The notes beneath the pieces were generated by a model. That model made no database searches and was not told where the DNA came from. It saw nothing but the letters and a program-made list of their open reading frames with translations. Both the position numbers and the translations under genes were made by a program. From Sycobia sp. Sy_11 (Eukaryota; Arthropoda; Insecta; Hymenoptera; Epichrysomallidae): a stretch of DNA of 64,000 nt. This document shows positions 23,600 to 35,593 of the stretch, piece by piece (the stretch's first letter is position 1; each line of letters starts with the position of its first letter). The stretch spans positions 501,001 through 565,000 of the forward strand of contig JACCIC010000221.1 of the NCBI GenBank assembly GCA_018907035.1, given 5' to 3'.

Positions 23600-24075
23600 A
23601 TGTATCCTGACGAAAGCAACGATCTTTCAGCAAGTTGTTCACGAATCGCGTTTAATTCAAGGATAGAGTCAACGTAAACACCGCCGAGGCAAAGATGAAA
23701 TACAAGAAACAACTAAACACGCGTTCAACTGAAATATCGACCTGTAGAAGTTAAAGCGAACAAGCGACGGCTCGAGCTCGTTTATAGCGTAATACCAACA
23801 ATAGATACGATCAAGTCCAAAGACAATACTTAAGAGAAAAAGAAACCACGTATTTACTAAACTGGATTACGCATCGAATCTAATCCGGATATAGTTCGGA
23901 CATAAGCCAGCAGCTTGGCGGCAAACAGCCCGCGAAATGCACGTACAATACTGCAATGTAGCCTAAAGCTCTCAGCCAATGTCCAGAGTAGATTATTGAA
24001 AGGGAAACTATCGATCCGCAAGGCGAAAACATCGAAGAACTTCGTAATTTATTTGAACAGTGCAAAAACATAATA
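23600..24075. other. Unassigned balanced-composition segment
   Basis: Free of simple repeats and less AT-rich than its flanks. Translations in several frames look like broken protein rather than random spacer: on the + strand, Lys/Gln/Thr-rich runs with few stops, including a roughly 50-codon stretch that starts shortly after 23900; on the - strand, an open frame at 23880-24083. No domain was recognised. It may be the remnant of a mobile element or simply chance. Confidence 0.25.
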
Positions 24076-24615
24076 AAATTCAAATCGGAACATTTTAAAT
24101 AAATGTTATTATCGTGTTATTATCTTGTATAACTAATAACAGAATACTTACTGTTCAGACTGAATAATAAGGATAAAACCTGCATAAAATATGAAAAAAA
24201 AGAAAAAGAAATTTCAAGAGAATCTTTATCTAAATACAGATCTTTTCTTTCTAATTGCATAGGACATTCCAATAATTGAAGATATTTCGAACGGTTTTTA
24301 CATCTGCGAGAAATCGCGAAACGAGACATCTGACAATACGGCGAAAGTCGGAGGAAAAAGAGACCGTTAGTAAGACCCAAGGAGCGAAGACAAACAGTGG
24401 GGGAGGGGGGTCCGAAAGAGGCGGAAAATCGGGGGAACGGGGCAATAGACGACGAGAGAGATGAAACCCGGCGAGGCACGGAAGAAGGGAGAAATGGGGT
24501 GGGGGCGAGGGGAATGGATGGAATTCGGGAACGAAAATTGTACAATCGACTGTGTATACCGAGGAAAGAAAAGAAAGAGAAGATCTCGGAGCCCCGCGAT
24601 AGAGGAATTACGATC

Positions 24616-24616
<1 letters not shown>
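24076..24616. other. Spacer grading into G-rich segment
   Basis: AT-rich to about 24290, then G- and A-rich (GGGGGAGGGGGG near 24400). The 141-codon minus frame (24120-24545) and its overlapping + frames show no motif. Confidence 0.55.

Positions 24617-24667
<51 letters not shown>
24617..24667. repeat. (TA)n microsatellite
   Basis: Pure TA array at the right edge of the G-rich segment. Confidence 0.97.
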
Positions 24668-24673
<6 letters not shown>

Positions 24674-24771
24674 TTAGCCTAAACTACAGTTAGATAAATA
24701 AATAATTTGCGACTTAAGCCGGCATATATAGTACGTTACGGATAACAAATCGATGAAAAAACGAGACAGAA

Positions 24772-24772
<1 letters not shown>

Positions 24773-24807
<35 letters not shown>
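24773..24807. repeat. (GA)n microsatellite
   Basis: GA array with one GTGA interruption near its start. Confidence 0.95.
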
Positions 24808-24810
<3 letters not shown>

Positions 24811-25118
24811 GAGTGAGGCAGAAATCTCGTTGCGCGAGACATTCCGAGCACTTGCACCTGCTTCAATGCCACGAGGCCCTCGGCCGGAGTTTCGTTTGCG
24901 AGCACTACGCGCGTGAGGCGCGATCGAGTTAAAGTACGGGGTGTTGCCGGCCCCTTCTTCCTGCACGCGAATGCCGTACGTATATATATATACATATAAT
25001 ACACGCGCGCATATAACCTTTTTTTCTTCTCACGCACGATCCTACATTTTATTTTGTCATCTATTTCTGCTGCTTCTTTTTCGGGGACAGGTGGCTCTTT
25101 CGCATATACTTTTTCTAT

Positions 25119-25150
25119 ATGTGTGTGTGTGTGTGTGTGCGAGTGTATGT
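25119..25150. repeat. (GT)n microsatellite
   Basis: GT array with GCGA interruption. Confidence 0.9.
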
Positions 25151-25350
25151 ATGCACCGACGCTCGCAGATGTCTCTCTATCTGGTAATCGATAATATCGC
25201 GAGGATATGCGAGTGTGCATATACTCAGAAAGGGGAGATATTAAAACGTACTACCTACATAAAGAGACGTGATACATTTTACATAACTGGGTCGTGTACG
25301 ATTTGCGCTGCGCCGGTCCAGTGTAAATTTAATTATCGCAATGCATTACT

Positions 25351-26225
25351 ATTTTCACATTAACTTTATGCTGGGAAATTGTCGACGTACTCTTAATTTT
25401 CATTTTAATACCATAATTTCTGTCCATAACAATTCCAACTTTATGTCGATTCACTTATTCTATATATGAAAAAAAAAATATGACCGCTTTTGCGTGACAC
25501 TGTCTGACAAATAATTATAACATAAATGAATTTAATTGTAATGTATAATACGATGAATTCTAAGCGGAATAATGGCTTTTAAATGGCAGAAGTAACGAGG
25601 CCTTCAATGCTACGACAATAATGTCACTATAATGATATTATTTTTCAAGTTTCGTACCTTTCAATATATATATATATATATGCTCGGACAGTACGAATAG
25701 AGTAGACAAACACTGCCGAGTTGATTGTGCGTGTCTTGCTCCTTATCGCCTTTCGGTCAAAATCCGGTTGCAACGAAAGTTTAGATTGTTTAACGACACT
25801 ATCTTTAGATGCCGCTTGTAATAAAATAATTTCAGAGCCAAGGTAATTTTCCGCTAGTGAAATTTCGTTGTTGTACGATAGTTATCTTAAATTTTCCTAT
25901 CGTTGGCCCGGCACAAAAATCCCTGCACGAGCCATGCAAATTGACATATTTTTAAACTCCCCCCCCCTTCCACACTTTACACGTATGAAGTGGAAATTAA
26001 ATTAATTCTACCGTATATTCTAACGTCGGATTCAGTATACGTCATCATTAAGAAAAATACATAAGCTATACTTATGATGTCTTCGAAGTTTCAGCTTCCA
26101 TATTCATTTCCCCATCGTATATAGATTCGAGGAAAACATCTGAATGTTTTTCGATATATCGAAAGGTGACGCCTAAACGAATCGGAGACCAGCGTCACGC
26201 ATATCTGTTCGCACATCGGGATAGT
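25351..26225. other. AT-rich spacer
   Basis: AT-rich; short TA array at 25664-25681, C9 at 25959-25967. No gene recognised. Confidence 0.65.
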
Positions 26226-26236
26226 CGCGAGAGTAC

Positions 26237-26277
26237 CACACACATACACACACACGCGCGCGCGCACACACACATAC
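26237..26277. repeat. (CA)n(CG)n(CA)n tract
   Basis: CA array enclosing a GC alternation: purine-pyrimidine alternating throughout apart from single interruptions. Confidence 0.92.
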
Positions 26278-26415
26278 GGATGCGCGCAGTACTTTTACCC
26301 GGATTAAGCTACATAGAGAGATGGAGAAACATATAGTCGCCCTCGCATTCTCTTCGTAGCTACGTCAAGAACCGCTGTATCATCCCCGTATCAGAGTACG
26401 AAAGGGAGAAATGCG

Positions 26416-26417
<2 letters not shown>

Positions 26418-26468
<51 letters not shown>
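26418..26468. repeat. (TA)n microsatellite
   Basis: Pure TA array. Confidence 0.97.
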
Positions 26469-26470
<2 letters not shown>

Positions 26471-26771
26471 AAACGTGCGAGGAAGAAAGTCGAAGACCGC
26501 GGGTCGGAAACTGCAGTACACGGAAAATGGAATCATCCGCCTTTATTCCCGCGTAAGAGTCGTCAAGCCGTGCGGTCGATGAAAGCCCCTTTTCCTTTAT
26601 CCTTTGTGCGCGATAGTGGCGCGCCGATCTTCTTGCTTGCTTCCGCATGTGTATATATAGTGTATATAAAGGAAGCCAACTGTGCAGCGCATCCAACTTC
26701 AAAGTGTTTTCCCCGGCGCCCTGCCCGCCCGCGCCACCTTTCTTCCCTCTTCTTGCGTGTCCGAGTGGTTG

Positions 26772-26773
<2 letters not shown>

Positions 26774-26810
<37 letters not shown>
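26774..26810. repeat. (GA)n microsatellite
   Basis: Pure GA array. Confidence 0.96.
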
Positions 26811-26813
<3 letters not shown>

Positions 26814-27519
26814 AAAGGAACGCTGCACAGCGAATTCTGTCAGTGCGTCGCGTTTCTCGCTCTCGAATATCTCTTGCCGAGCCCCACAACCAACCTCTAA
26901 CCGTCCCCGGCTGTTCAAACCCTTCGAGCGCTTAGCTCGCGCCTTCTTGAATATCTTCGGTCACTTTGTGCGGCGAAACTGTTCGGCGAACGAACGCTAC
27001 GAAATAATGTGTCGTATCCATGGAGCGGCAATAAATGTACGAGAAAAGCCACCCGAGATAATGCATTTTTCCGGACGAAACCACAGTAAGCGCAACGTCA
27101 CGTCGGATTCTCGTCTAGTTTTGCGGTAATTTGCCCTTATCTCGATTGTCAATTTGACGATTGAGCGAGTTCGACCTAGGATCGATGATCCTTGGCGCCA
27201 AAAAAAAAAATCGTATACGTTACGTCGTGGAGTGCAAAATACACTGTTTTTTTTTTTGGCACGATTTTTTAAATGACAAATCAAAGCCATACAATGGTTC
27301 GAAGATGAGAATGGTATACTATGCCGTGGTCGACGGCCCAATCAAAATTGGCGTAATTCAGTCCGAGACGGACTGTAGCAAAATTCACAATTAGAGGCGA
27401 TTGGTGGCAAAATTTACGTCTCACGTATAGTGTTCTAAGGAAAATTTTTGTGATTCTTTTTGTTCTATTTGTTCGTTTTTCAGAAAATACGTGTACGATG
27501 AAATGTTTTGAAATTCCTA

Positions 27520-27521
<2 letters not shown>

Positions 27522-27566
<45 letters not shown>
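27522..27566. repeat. (TA)n microsatellite
   Basis: Pure TA array. Confidence 0.97.
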
Positions 27567-27569
<3 letters not shown>

Positions 27570-27926
27570 AAGTTTATTGCGTTAGGTTTATCGTGAGTAA
27601 TTTATTGTATTAATATTTCATTTAGTCATTTCATAAATTCATCCAATGGACATCGATTTTTTGACTTACCACCAGAATTTTAAGCCCATACAGCATTTTT
27701 TGCTCTATTCGAAATTTATAGAGAAAATCTTAAACATAGTATAATGATCCGTATCCACCTAGAATTTTCAAATGCTTATTAAATCGGGGGGGGGGCGGTA
27801 TAATAATCTAAGCGTAATCTCTCTTTTCAATTTGCGCACGGAATGGTGATTTTCCACCGGTGATCCTCTTTCGGATAACCGACACCGTCCTAATCAACTC
27901 TTATACTTTTCGAGCATGCTTATAAC

Positions 27927-27928
<2 letters not shown>

Positions 27929-27974
<46 letters not shown>
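27929..27974. repeat. (TA)n microsatellite
   Basis: Pure TA array. Confidence 0.97.
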
Positions 27975-27977
<3 letters not shown>

Positions 27978-28900
27978 GATATATGTATTGATTAAATTAA
28001 AAAAATTCAATAACAAATATTCATGAAATTTATTCTTCTCGATTCTAAATCTCTGAAGGGATAATTTAAAAATTTCCTTCGTGATACTGTCAACAACTTT
28101 ATATTAGATGTTCATGTTTACACGATATTTTCTTCATGGCATAAATTGAATCAATTTCCTTGTATGCCTTTGCGTGGCCTCTACGAATTTAACATGAATG
28201 AAAATACATTGAAAAAAGTAAAGAAAAAAGAGAATATAACAAGAATATGAGATAAAAATGTAAATGTTACTTGATTGATTGATCTTACCATTATTTTGAA
28301 TATAACTAAACTTGCAATACATATATAGTAATTCAATATAGTATAACGTTATTTGAGTTTGAGGTGAGTATTTATAAAATAGTCACGTTATTACCCAATT
28401 GTTAAATGTGTTTTATTTTTCAGCATTGTGCTAAAATAGCTGGAAATCTGGTAGAGATATAAAAATGAATTTATACTTGCGCGCTATTGTCGAAAAATAC
28501 AATTGCAACATCAAATTTAATGCAGAAAAACCGACGAAATTTCGGGCGTTAGAATTGACTTTTCTAGAATTCACGTAATTGAGCCTTAAGAATTCAGGGT
28601 CATTCATTTTGATTAATTAATTTATTTAGATTACCATCCCTTCAATTTTATTAACTATTAGGATAAAGTTTTATTCGCATTAAAGAAAAAAATTTGTAAA
28701 AATTCCTTGGTGTTCGGCTTATCAATTCGGAGTTCTGATTTACGTGCACTGTTTAAATTATTTGAATGACTTTTTGGGTACAGTCGTGTGTTCAAACCCA
28801 TTTATTTTCTCTCGAAACAGAAAAAAAAAATAGAAAACCGAAACCGACGCGGAATTTCGGAACGAACGAACACGTCTCGAGTAATATAAGATCAGCGTAA

Positions 28901-29306
28901 ATAATCGCTCGCTTCTAGCGTAAATACCCAATGAAACAACAATTTTCCTTTACGTGATCGTAAATACCACGGGCGGGGCGGAGGAGGGGGCAAGGTTAGC
29001 CAAAGAAAAGCTTGTCCACCCTCTGTTTAATCGAGCTTCGCTTTTTTCCCCCTCTAGCTCGACCCTTTGCCTCCGTACACACATTGCCCGCCTCATCCAC
29101 CCCCCCCCACAATCCGCCGATAAATACCGGAGACGAGAAACCGCCCCGATACGTCACCCGATACGCCGCTTAGCGCAACTGTCGTGGATCCTCGCTGCCC
29201 GACATTCCAAGATGGCCATTCTCTCCGGTAAGTCGTCTCTCCTACCTCGATCCTTTGAAATTACTTTCATTACGTACTTATACGTGTGTGTGTGTGTGTG
29301 TGTGTG

Positions 29307-29360
<54 letters not shown>

Positions 29361-30334
29361 GTATACACAGGGAAGCGAAAGCGGGTTCCAAGAAAACCGA
29401 TAAACGCGCAATTAAATTCGCGGATAGTTCACAAGATACAAGAGCCCACCTAATGCGCTACGCGGTGGCCCCATCGAGGTTTGACGAAAAATTCATCAAA
29501 ACGAATCGCTGCTGTCGCGGCATCTCGCCGCGGAAGACGAGACGGGGCCGAGCGAGCGATTTCCAATGGATCGTCGTTGCCCCGCCCTTCTTCGCTGCTT
29601 CGACGTTATTAATCCGCGGGCCGGGGGTTCGGCGACAGGAGGGGGGTGGGAGTCGCGCAGAATCTGGCAAAAGCAATTTAAACGGGAGATTACAATGGAT
29701 ACGTGAGGGAGGGGGGCGGGATGGTCTGAAGACTCGGATTGTAAGGGAATTAAGGCGTACGCGTGCGCGTAAATAGCGCTTTCCAATCTCGCTCTCGAAT
29801 GCTCTCGAAACTTTCGCCACCCCCGCCCGCCCCTCTCCCATCCAGTCTTTCGAGCTCGGCTGATGCTCGTGACTTCGAGAAGGAAATTTTTCCAAGGATG
29901 CGTATAATAGCCGCGCTACGGGATCGAGCCCCAACCCGCCCCCTCCTCGAACGCTCCGTCTTACCGGCTTTCGCGCGGTTACGCGCTGCGTGGGCGCGGA
30001 TAACCGCCCATCGCTAAGAGCGCCCGGTGATGAGGGGGTGTGGAGGAGGGGGGGGGTTATTCGTTTAAATCCATTCAACCACCCCCGGACGACCCTTCAG
30101 CCCGACGAAACAAAGTTCGAGGGGCTTTCGAGAGTCGCGCGTACGAATGGGGCGGGGGGTGGTGGGCGGGGGAGGGAGACGAACACTCGAAAGGCCACTC
30201 GACTTTCCATTATTAAATTTCCCCCGACGAGAGGCTCGGAGGGTGGGGTAGGATACTTCCGTAAAGGGCAAAGGAATCGCGAGATTTTTTCGCAGACCCA
30301 TCTTAATGCGATGAAAGTTTGCTTTTGCGCATAT

Positions 30335-30337
<3 letters not shown>
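28901..30337. other. GC-rich, CpG-rich island
   Basis: CpG-rich block with C9 (29100-29108), a GT array (29283-29358), G9 (30048-30056) and many G-rich tracts near 30150. Overlapping long frames (149 to 206 codons) in both strands are typical of stop-poor DNA and show no domain. ATG at 29212 in a fair start context is followed after five codons by a GTAAGT donor at 29228, the best exon-like signal in the window but unsupported otherwise. Confidence 0.6.
29283..29358. repeat. (GT)n microsatellite
   Basis: GT array of about 75 bases with a single TT slip at 29307-29308 that changes the frame of the false Cys-Val translation. Confidence 0.97.

Positions 30338-30392
<55 letters not shown>
30338..30392. 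repeat. (TA)n microsatellite
   Basis: Pure TA array at the right edge of the island. Confidence 0.97.
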
Positions 30393-30394
<2 letters not shown>

Positions 30395-31151
30395 ATAAAT
30401 ATTGAAAGGCGAAGAGAATTAGAGAACGATTTCAGCTTGTTTTATTTTTATTAAATATATGCTACGTCAAGAAGAAACGAAATTTTGACCGTAAAAATGT
30501 AATTTTTAATTTTTGAAAATGAAAATTAATTAAGTTCGAGGATTCATATATACAATATCTAGTTTGCCTGGCGAATGAATATTTGGGAATGAATTTTCAA
30601 AAATAATATTCCAAAGATATTTTTACACGTAATTGACATTTTGAAGAAGAACGGATTTAATGATTTACTGGTTTATGATATTGTAGACTCTGAAACTTTT
30701 AAAGTATCATGAAATTGCTACCGACTGTGTTTGGCGGATTTAGTCCAGATTGAGGGAAGTGCCTCTGATTACTTCTGAAACGAGTTCGGTACACTTTTCG
30801 AGACTGAGCCTTTCCCGTTCCGAGAATATAGTACGTTATTGCTTATAATTATAGCGCTTTCCTTCAATTAAATAAAATATACTGTACAGTAAATGACTAT
30901 TCTATTGATACTGATACTAATATCATACTTTTTTTGTTGCATTGGATTTCAGGAAAGAATCAGTTTTGACGCAAAAAGCTTTTAATGAATTCATTTTCGC
31001 TAACAAATAATTTTCAATTAATGCGGATTGAAGTTTATTCTATTTTCACTTGCATTAGGCGGCGATTGTTTGGGTATACTTATTAAGGACGTTCTAGAGA
31101 GCCTTTCGGTGGGGGAGTTTAAGACCGGGGTGAAATTTCTATATTTTAACA

Positions 31152-31214
31152 TGAGATAGAGAGAGAAATAGAGAGAGAGAAAGAGGGAGAGAGAGAGTGA
31201 GAGAGTGAGAGGGG
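31152..31214. repeat. Interrupted (GA)n purine tract
   Basis: GA repeats with AAA, GGG and GTGA interruptions; a degenerate microsatellite in an AT-rich setting. Confidence 0.9.
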
Positions 31215-31700
31215 AGGCAAGAGTGACATAGATGATAAATTACTCGTAAAATAATTATTATATATTTAAAATAGGTGTTTTCAATTAAAATTTAATTGAA
31301 GTTTTAATAATAAAATATGATTGATATTTTATAACAAACTTTTTTATTTAGTGACATATCCTTTTAAATAAATACATTATTACAAATTATTGTATAAAAT
31401 TTAATTCAAACTTTGACAGCAGCCCATGATTCCAAGATACATTTTATGTCGGTACCTCGATCTTCCAGTTTGATCGCATATTCAATGTGAAAAAAATACT
31501 AGGTTATACTGGTTTATGACAAGTTCGACACAAGTTTCTTTAGTTTTAATACCTAAAGTGAATTGAGGTCATGGCTACAGTTTGACGACACCAATTAGCA
31601 TGTGAGGAAATCCTATAAAAAAAAGTACAAAAAATTTATAAATAAGAAAACAATATTATCGTAATAAATTGAGCAATTACAGATATAATGAAAAGAAAAG

Positions 31701-31793
31701 TTATTAGATTATAAATACATTAGAAGACATTATAAATACATTAGAAGTTATTAGATTATAAATACATTATTAGATTATAAATACATTAGAAGT
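31701..31793. repeat. Short AT-rich minisatellite, about 26-bp unit
   Basis: The unit TTATTAGATTATAAATACAT (then TAGAAG) begins at 31701, recurs partly at 31727, again at 31748, and again from about 31767 to 31792. ATAAATACATTAGAAG occurs three times and TTAGATTATAAATACATTA three times, so the array has about four units with one truncated. Confidence 0.9.
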
Positions 31794-33523
31794 ACTTAAA
31801 CCACTTTATTTATAAGATTTTTTCTGGCATTTTTTAACGTATTTTATTCATAAAATGCATTCAAAACGTTCTATGTGAAAAAAAAACAATTTTGTCCATA
31901 ACAGTTTTGATATATAACAGCGCATACGTGCCAATTCGTTTGTGTAAATTATATTTTTTGTATAATTTTTCTGGATTTTTGGCACAAACATCTCGGAAAC
32001 GAAAAAAATTCATTAGTATTTTTCTGTTGTCGAACTAACATTTCTTGTTACTTCGCCGAAGGAATTCAGTTTCAATGTCCCGTATTTTTTTTACCAATAA
32101 TTGTAGAAATCTTTATTTATTATAAAACTAGCTATACATCTTAAATTCTTTTAAAATGTTTTCATCATTCATTGCAGAAAAGTTCTCTTCGACGTGATCC
32201 TTTAATTAAGGGTAATCCTGATACATGCCATATTTATACATTAGCTGGTAGGTATAACTGGATTCTGAAAAAGTTTGCGATGAATTCGCAGCAAAATGTA
32301 TTACTATCTATCTACATTTGTTACACGAAAGATTTATATCTTTTACTTTCCGTAGAGATAAAATTTACGTTTTGCAAACTTCAGGAAAAGTTTATAATTT
32401 CTCGGTACAAGTTTTCCTAGTTTTGTGAGTCTAAGTTTTTCTAAAGCAAAAGATTTAAAATCTTCTAAAGTTCAAAAATGTTAAACGTCATATAATAATG
32501 GATTTCGCGGCAAGCCTCGAAAAATATAGAAAAGTTTTATGACATCAGTGTCAAATTGATTTTAGAGAGAAATGTATACGTAGACATAAATTTTCCGAAA
32601 TCATCAAAAAGATTTCCAGAATTACTATTATATAAATCTGTTAATACGTATGTCTTTTATGAAGATCATATTTATTTCAAAGATCGCGTCGTAAAGCTAT
32701 TTTTAAAAGAAATGAACATTTTAACAATTACTGATGAATAAATTTTTTAAAAAATTTAAGAAAGACAATGTTAAGTATGTAACAAGATCTATTTTTAGAA
32801 GAATGAAATATATCTACAATTACTGACGCAAATTGAAACTGACCCGAAGTTCTTTTATTTCTGATCATTTATTACAAAATACTCGATGAAATATCTGATG
32901 CAGTGTCTTAATTAGAACAACAAATTCATTGTAGGGATTTTTTTTCCTTGATATTCATAAATAAGTTTGAGTGTTCCATATGTTTCAAGTTTTATTATTT
33001 TTAATTAATACAACGGAAATATTTGCATCTCATGCAATACCCTGCAAAAATAGTAAATAAAAAAATTGTAGTGAATTTTAGTAGCGTTTATTTACAATAG
33101 AACGCGGTTAAAAAATTCAGAAAAATGAATCTTATTTTATAATATGAGCATCGTAAGTTAATTACTCAGAATTATGAGTAAGAATGTACGACACAGATAG
33201 CATTAGATCCTATTTCAGGTAATCTAGAAATGTGAGCTCTCTAACTCAATCTGGACCAAAATTCTCAGCCGCAACTGATGGTCCGTCCTTTTAATATTAA
33301 GGAGATACAACATCTATACATTATAAAACTATTTGAAAAACGTTATAAATATTATGCATAAAATATATCGTTTTTACAACAGGTAGACATTATTACTTAG
33401 AATATTAGGACTTTAAAACCGTCGAATCTTACGCTCAATAAATTTGGATTTTGTACTACTTCCATTTTCAGTAGATTTTTGCCCAGCAAATTTTAAGTTA
33501 TATTCCTATTGATAGTAGACAAG

Positions 33524-33524
<1 letters not shown>

Positions 33525-33588
<64 letters not shown>
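33525..33588. repeat. (TA)n microsatellite
   Basis: Pure TA array of 64 bases followed by two AAGATATATATAT units; not at an island edge. Confidence 0.97.
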
Positions 33589-33590
<2 letters not shown>

Positions 33591-34009
33591 ATATATATAT
33601 AAGATATAAAATACTTATATATTTTATTATTTAAAGCTCTTAAGAATTGAAATATAATTTTGCATTGATAAATTCGAATTGCACATTACGAATTAATAAT
33701 ATTCGAATAGGTATATCCGAAATTTGTATATTGATTCAGCTGCAATAGGATGAAGTTTCCTCTGTATGTATCGATTTATTCTATAAATATATTATCAAAT
33801 ATCAGTTTGTTTCATTTAATTTTTTAAAACCTATTACTAATTATTTTGAAAAAATTCCTGTTCATTTGTCATATTTATATTACTGTCTATTTCGTCTACA
33901 ATTTTATTCGTTCTAGTAAATATTGAATTTTTTGTATAATATTATAGTTAAGTTGCGATAAGTATTATTTAGTCGATTATACTAGTATCTTATATTCTGT
34001 TATGTTCGC

Positions 34010-34038
34010 AGGTGTGTTCCAAGAAACACACCTTTTTC
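34010..34038. other. Perfect 9-bp hairpin followed by T run
   Basis: AGGTGTGTT (34010-34018) and AACACACCT (34025-34033) are perfectly complementary around a 6-base loop, and the right arm runs into TTTTT. This is the most compact perfect stem outside TA arrays. Its role is unknown. Confidence 0.6.
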
Positions 34039-34248
34039 CTCTCTAATATGAAAATACAAATATCTTAATTCGATTCATTAGCTTACCTCCCACGCTACAA
34101 CTCAGATTTCCCTATAAATTAACGGTCAAAACAACCGCATCTAATTAATATTTATATAACAAGGATTGATGGTGGCCTTAATGTTCCCTAAATACTCGGC
34201 TCGTGAAAAACGATAATTAATTCGGGTTCTTCCCTCTTAATTTCTCAT

Positions 34249-34257
34249 TCTCTCTCG

Positions 34258-34290
<33 letters not shown>

Positions 34291-34310
34291 ACAACACACA
34301 CACACACACA
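34249..34310. repeat. Compound (CT)n(CA)n microsatellite
   Basis: CT array to 34290, then CA array to 34310. Confidence 0.95.
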
Positions 34311-34575
34311 TTTTGCTAACGCACCTATACACACACTCTGTCACTCTATCTCTATCCCATCGCATCCCCCTCTCTTACCCGCCAGTATATTCGCATTCGC
34401 CCCCTATCGCGTAGCGTCGTATCGCGGAACCGGGGGCTCGAGAGCTGAGATGCCGCGAGTGCGTAATTGCCAGCGACACGATAAGCCGGGCCAAATTAGG
34501 AAATCTCATTAGCGTTATTGATATCGATCCTGCGTTATCGAAGATGGTCACGGACTCTATATTTCACCCACCCCC

Positions 34576-34602
34576 CTCTCTCTCTCTCTCTCTCTTTCTC
34601 TC
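34576..34602. repeat. (CT)n microsatellite
   Basis: CT array preceded by a C run. Confidence 0.94.
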
Positions 34603-35327
34603 CGCGCTTCGCCGTTTCTATGATCGTGGGATAATCAATTGTTCGTAGAGGAATGCTCGAGGACGCTCGTATGCCGCGCAACAATGGCGAACGGAGATCA
34701 CTGGTGATGCGCGACAGCGGCGCGGGGGTTGGGGGGGGGGGTGCAGCGATGAAGTACGCGGGAAAATGCAGAGGCGGCGAACGACTGGCGCGTAATTTCC
34801 ACCTTTGCCGCTCAATTCGATCGTGTAATTTGTTTGCCGATAATTAATCGTGCTTCAGTCGCGAAATGCCAATATCGAAGGAATGCGAGGTAAAGTGTGG
34901 GACAAAAGGTTCTTCATTTTTTGTTCTTCTGTTGTTGTTGTTGCATGGGAAACGTTAACTGTCGAGCACTGTACCGGTGGATGACTCGTTATTGTGAGTA
35001 TTTTTTTAAAATTTCTTATATGTAAATTATCGAATATAGAAACACAATGATTAAGTTCAAGTTAATAAATTGCAAAACCAGAAATATTTCGATGGATATG
35101 ATTATATTACGTTATTTAGGACTTCAATACTTAAGAAACAAATAAGTACTGATCCGTCTCCTTCCCGTTATTTTTTAGTTCACGATCAATTTATACAACT
35201 GACATTGTATAAAATACTTGGATGAATAAATTCTGCATTTCCAATAAGATGCTGTAATAATTGAATTGACAGAGACAGGCTCCTTTTACTTATGTATTTA
35301 TGCGCGTTCACATAAGAAGCGAGGTAG

Positions 35328-35331
<4 letters not shown>

Positions 35332-35382
<51 letters not shown>
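35332..35382. repeat. (GA)n microsatellite
   Basis: Pure GA array of about 50 bases. A CT array at 35567-35593 is its inverted counterpart 185 bases downstream. Confidence 0.97.
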
Positions 35383-35384
<2 letters not shown>

Positions 35385-35566
35385 TAAAGAAAGAGAAAGA
35401 TTTGAGTGCTGGAAATGCAGAAAAAGAGGGATAAAGATACGTGAAGTTAGTGGGGGGGAGATCTTGCGTGATGAAGGAGGATGGTGGGAGAGATCCAGCA
35501 GCTCTCTACATTTCTGCAATATTTATGAAGTTGTACGAGTTTTATTCGGGGTTTTCATACCGTCCG

Positions 35567-35593
35567 CTCTCTCTCTCTCTCTCTCTCTCTCTC
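35567..35593. repeat. (CT)n microsatellite
   Basis: Pure CT array. Confidence 0.96.

Larger units (their letters stand above)
24668..25350. other. Mixed-composition segment
   Basis: GA array (24773-24807), CpG-rich sequence to about 25010, and an interrupted GT array (25119-25150). The 168-codon minus frame crosses these arrays and is not believed. Confidence 0.55.
26226..27190. other. GC-rich island
   Basis: CA/CG alternation (26237-26277), TA array (26418-26468), CpG-rich segment, GA array (26774-26810). Minus and plus frames of about 175 codons over 26391-26935 are mirror artefacts through the arrays. A tRNA A-box-like TGTCCGAGTGG at 26758 lacks a B box and acceptor pairing. Confidence 0.6.
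27191..28900. other. AT-rich spacer
   Basis: AT-rich. At 27198-27259, GGCGCC + A11 is followed about 40 bases later by T11 + GGC, an imperfect inverted pair. Two TA arrays (27522-27566, 27929-27974) and G10 (27786-27795) are present. No gene recognised. Confidence 0.65.
30393..34240. other. Longest AT-rich spacer (3.8 kb)
   Basis: AT-rich with no recognisable gene. It holds a purine tract (31152-31214), a minisatellite (31701-31793), a long TA array (33525-33588) and a perfect hairpin (34010-34033). Open frames at 32172-32420 and 32556-32741 have no motif. Confidence 0.65.

Noticed and set aside
23880..24083. Minus-strand hydrophobic frame considered as an insect chemoreceptor exon
   Set aside because: No conserved receptor signature and no splice sites bounding it; kept only as part of the unassigned segment.
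26030..26042. 13 bases whose complement matches the start of the insect iab-4 microRNA
   Set aside because: The match stops after 13 bases, and there is no partner arm or hairpin precursor nearby. Expected by chance on this scale.
26755..26880. tRNA Leu/Ser-like A box (TGTCCGAGTGGTTGAG)
   Set aside because: It is followed at once by a GA array. No B box (GGTTCGAATCC-like) at the right distance and no acceptor or anticodon stem pairing.
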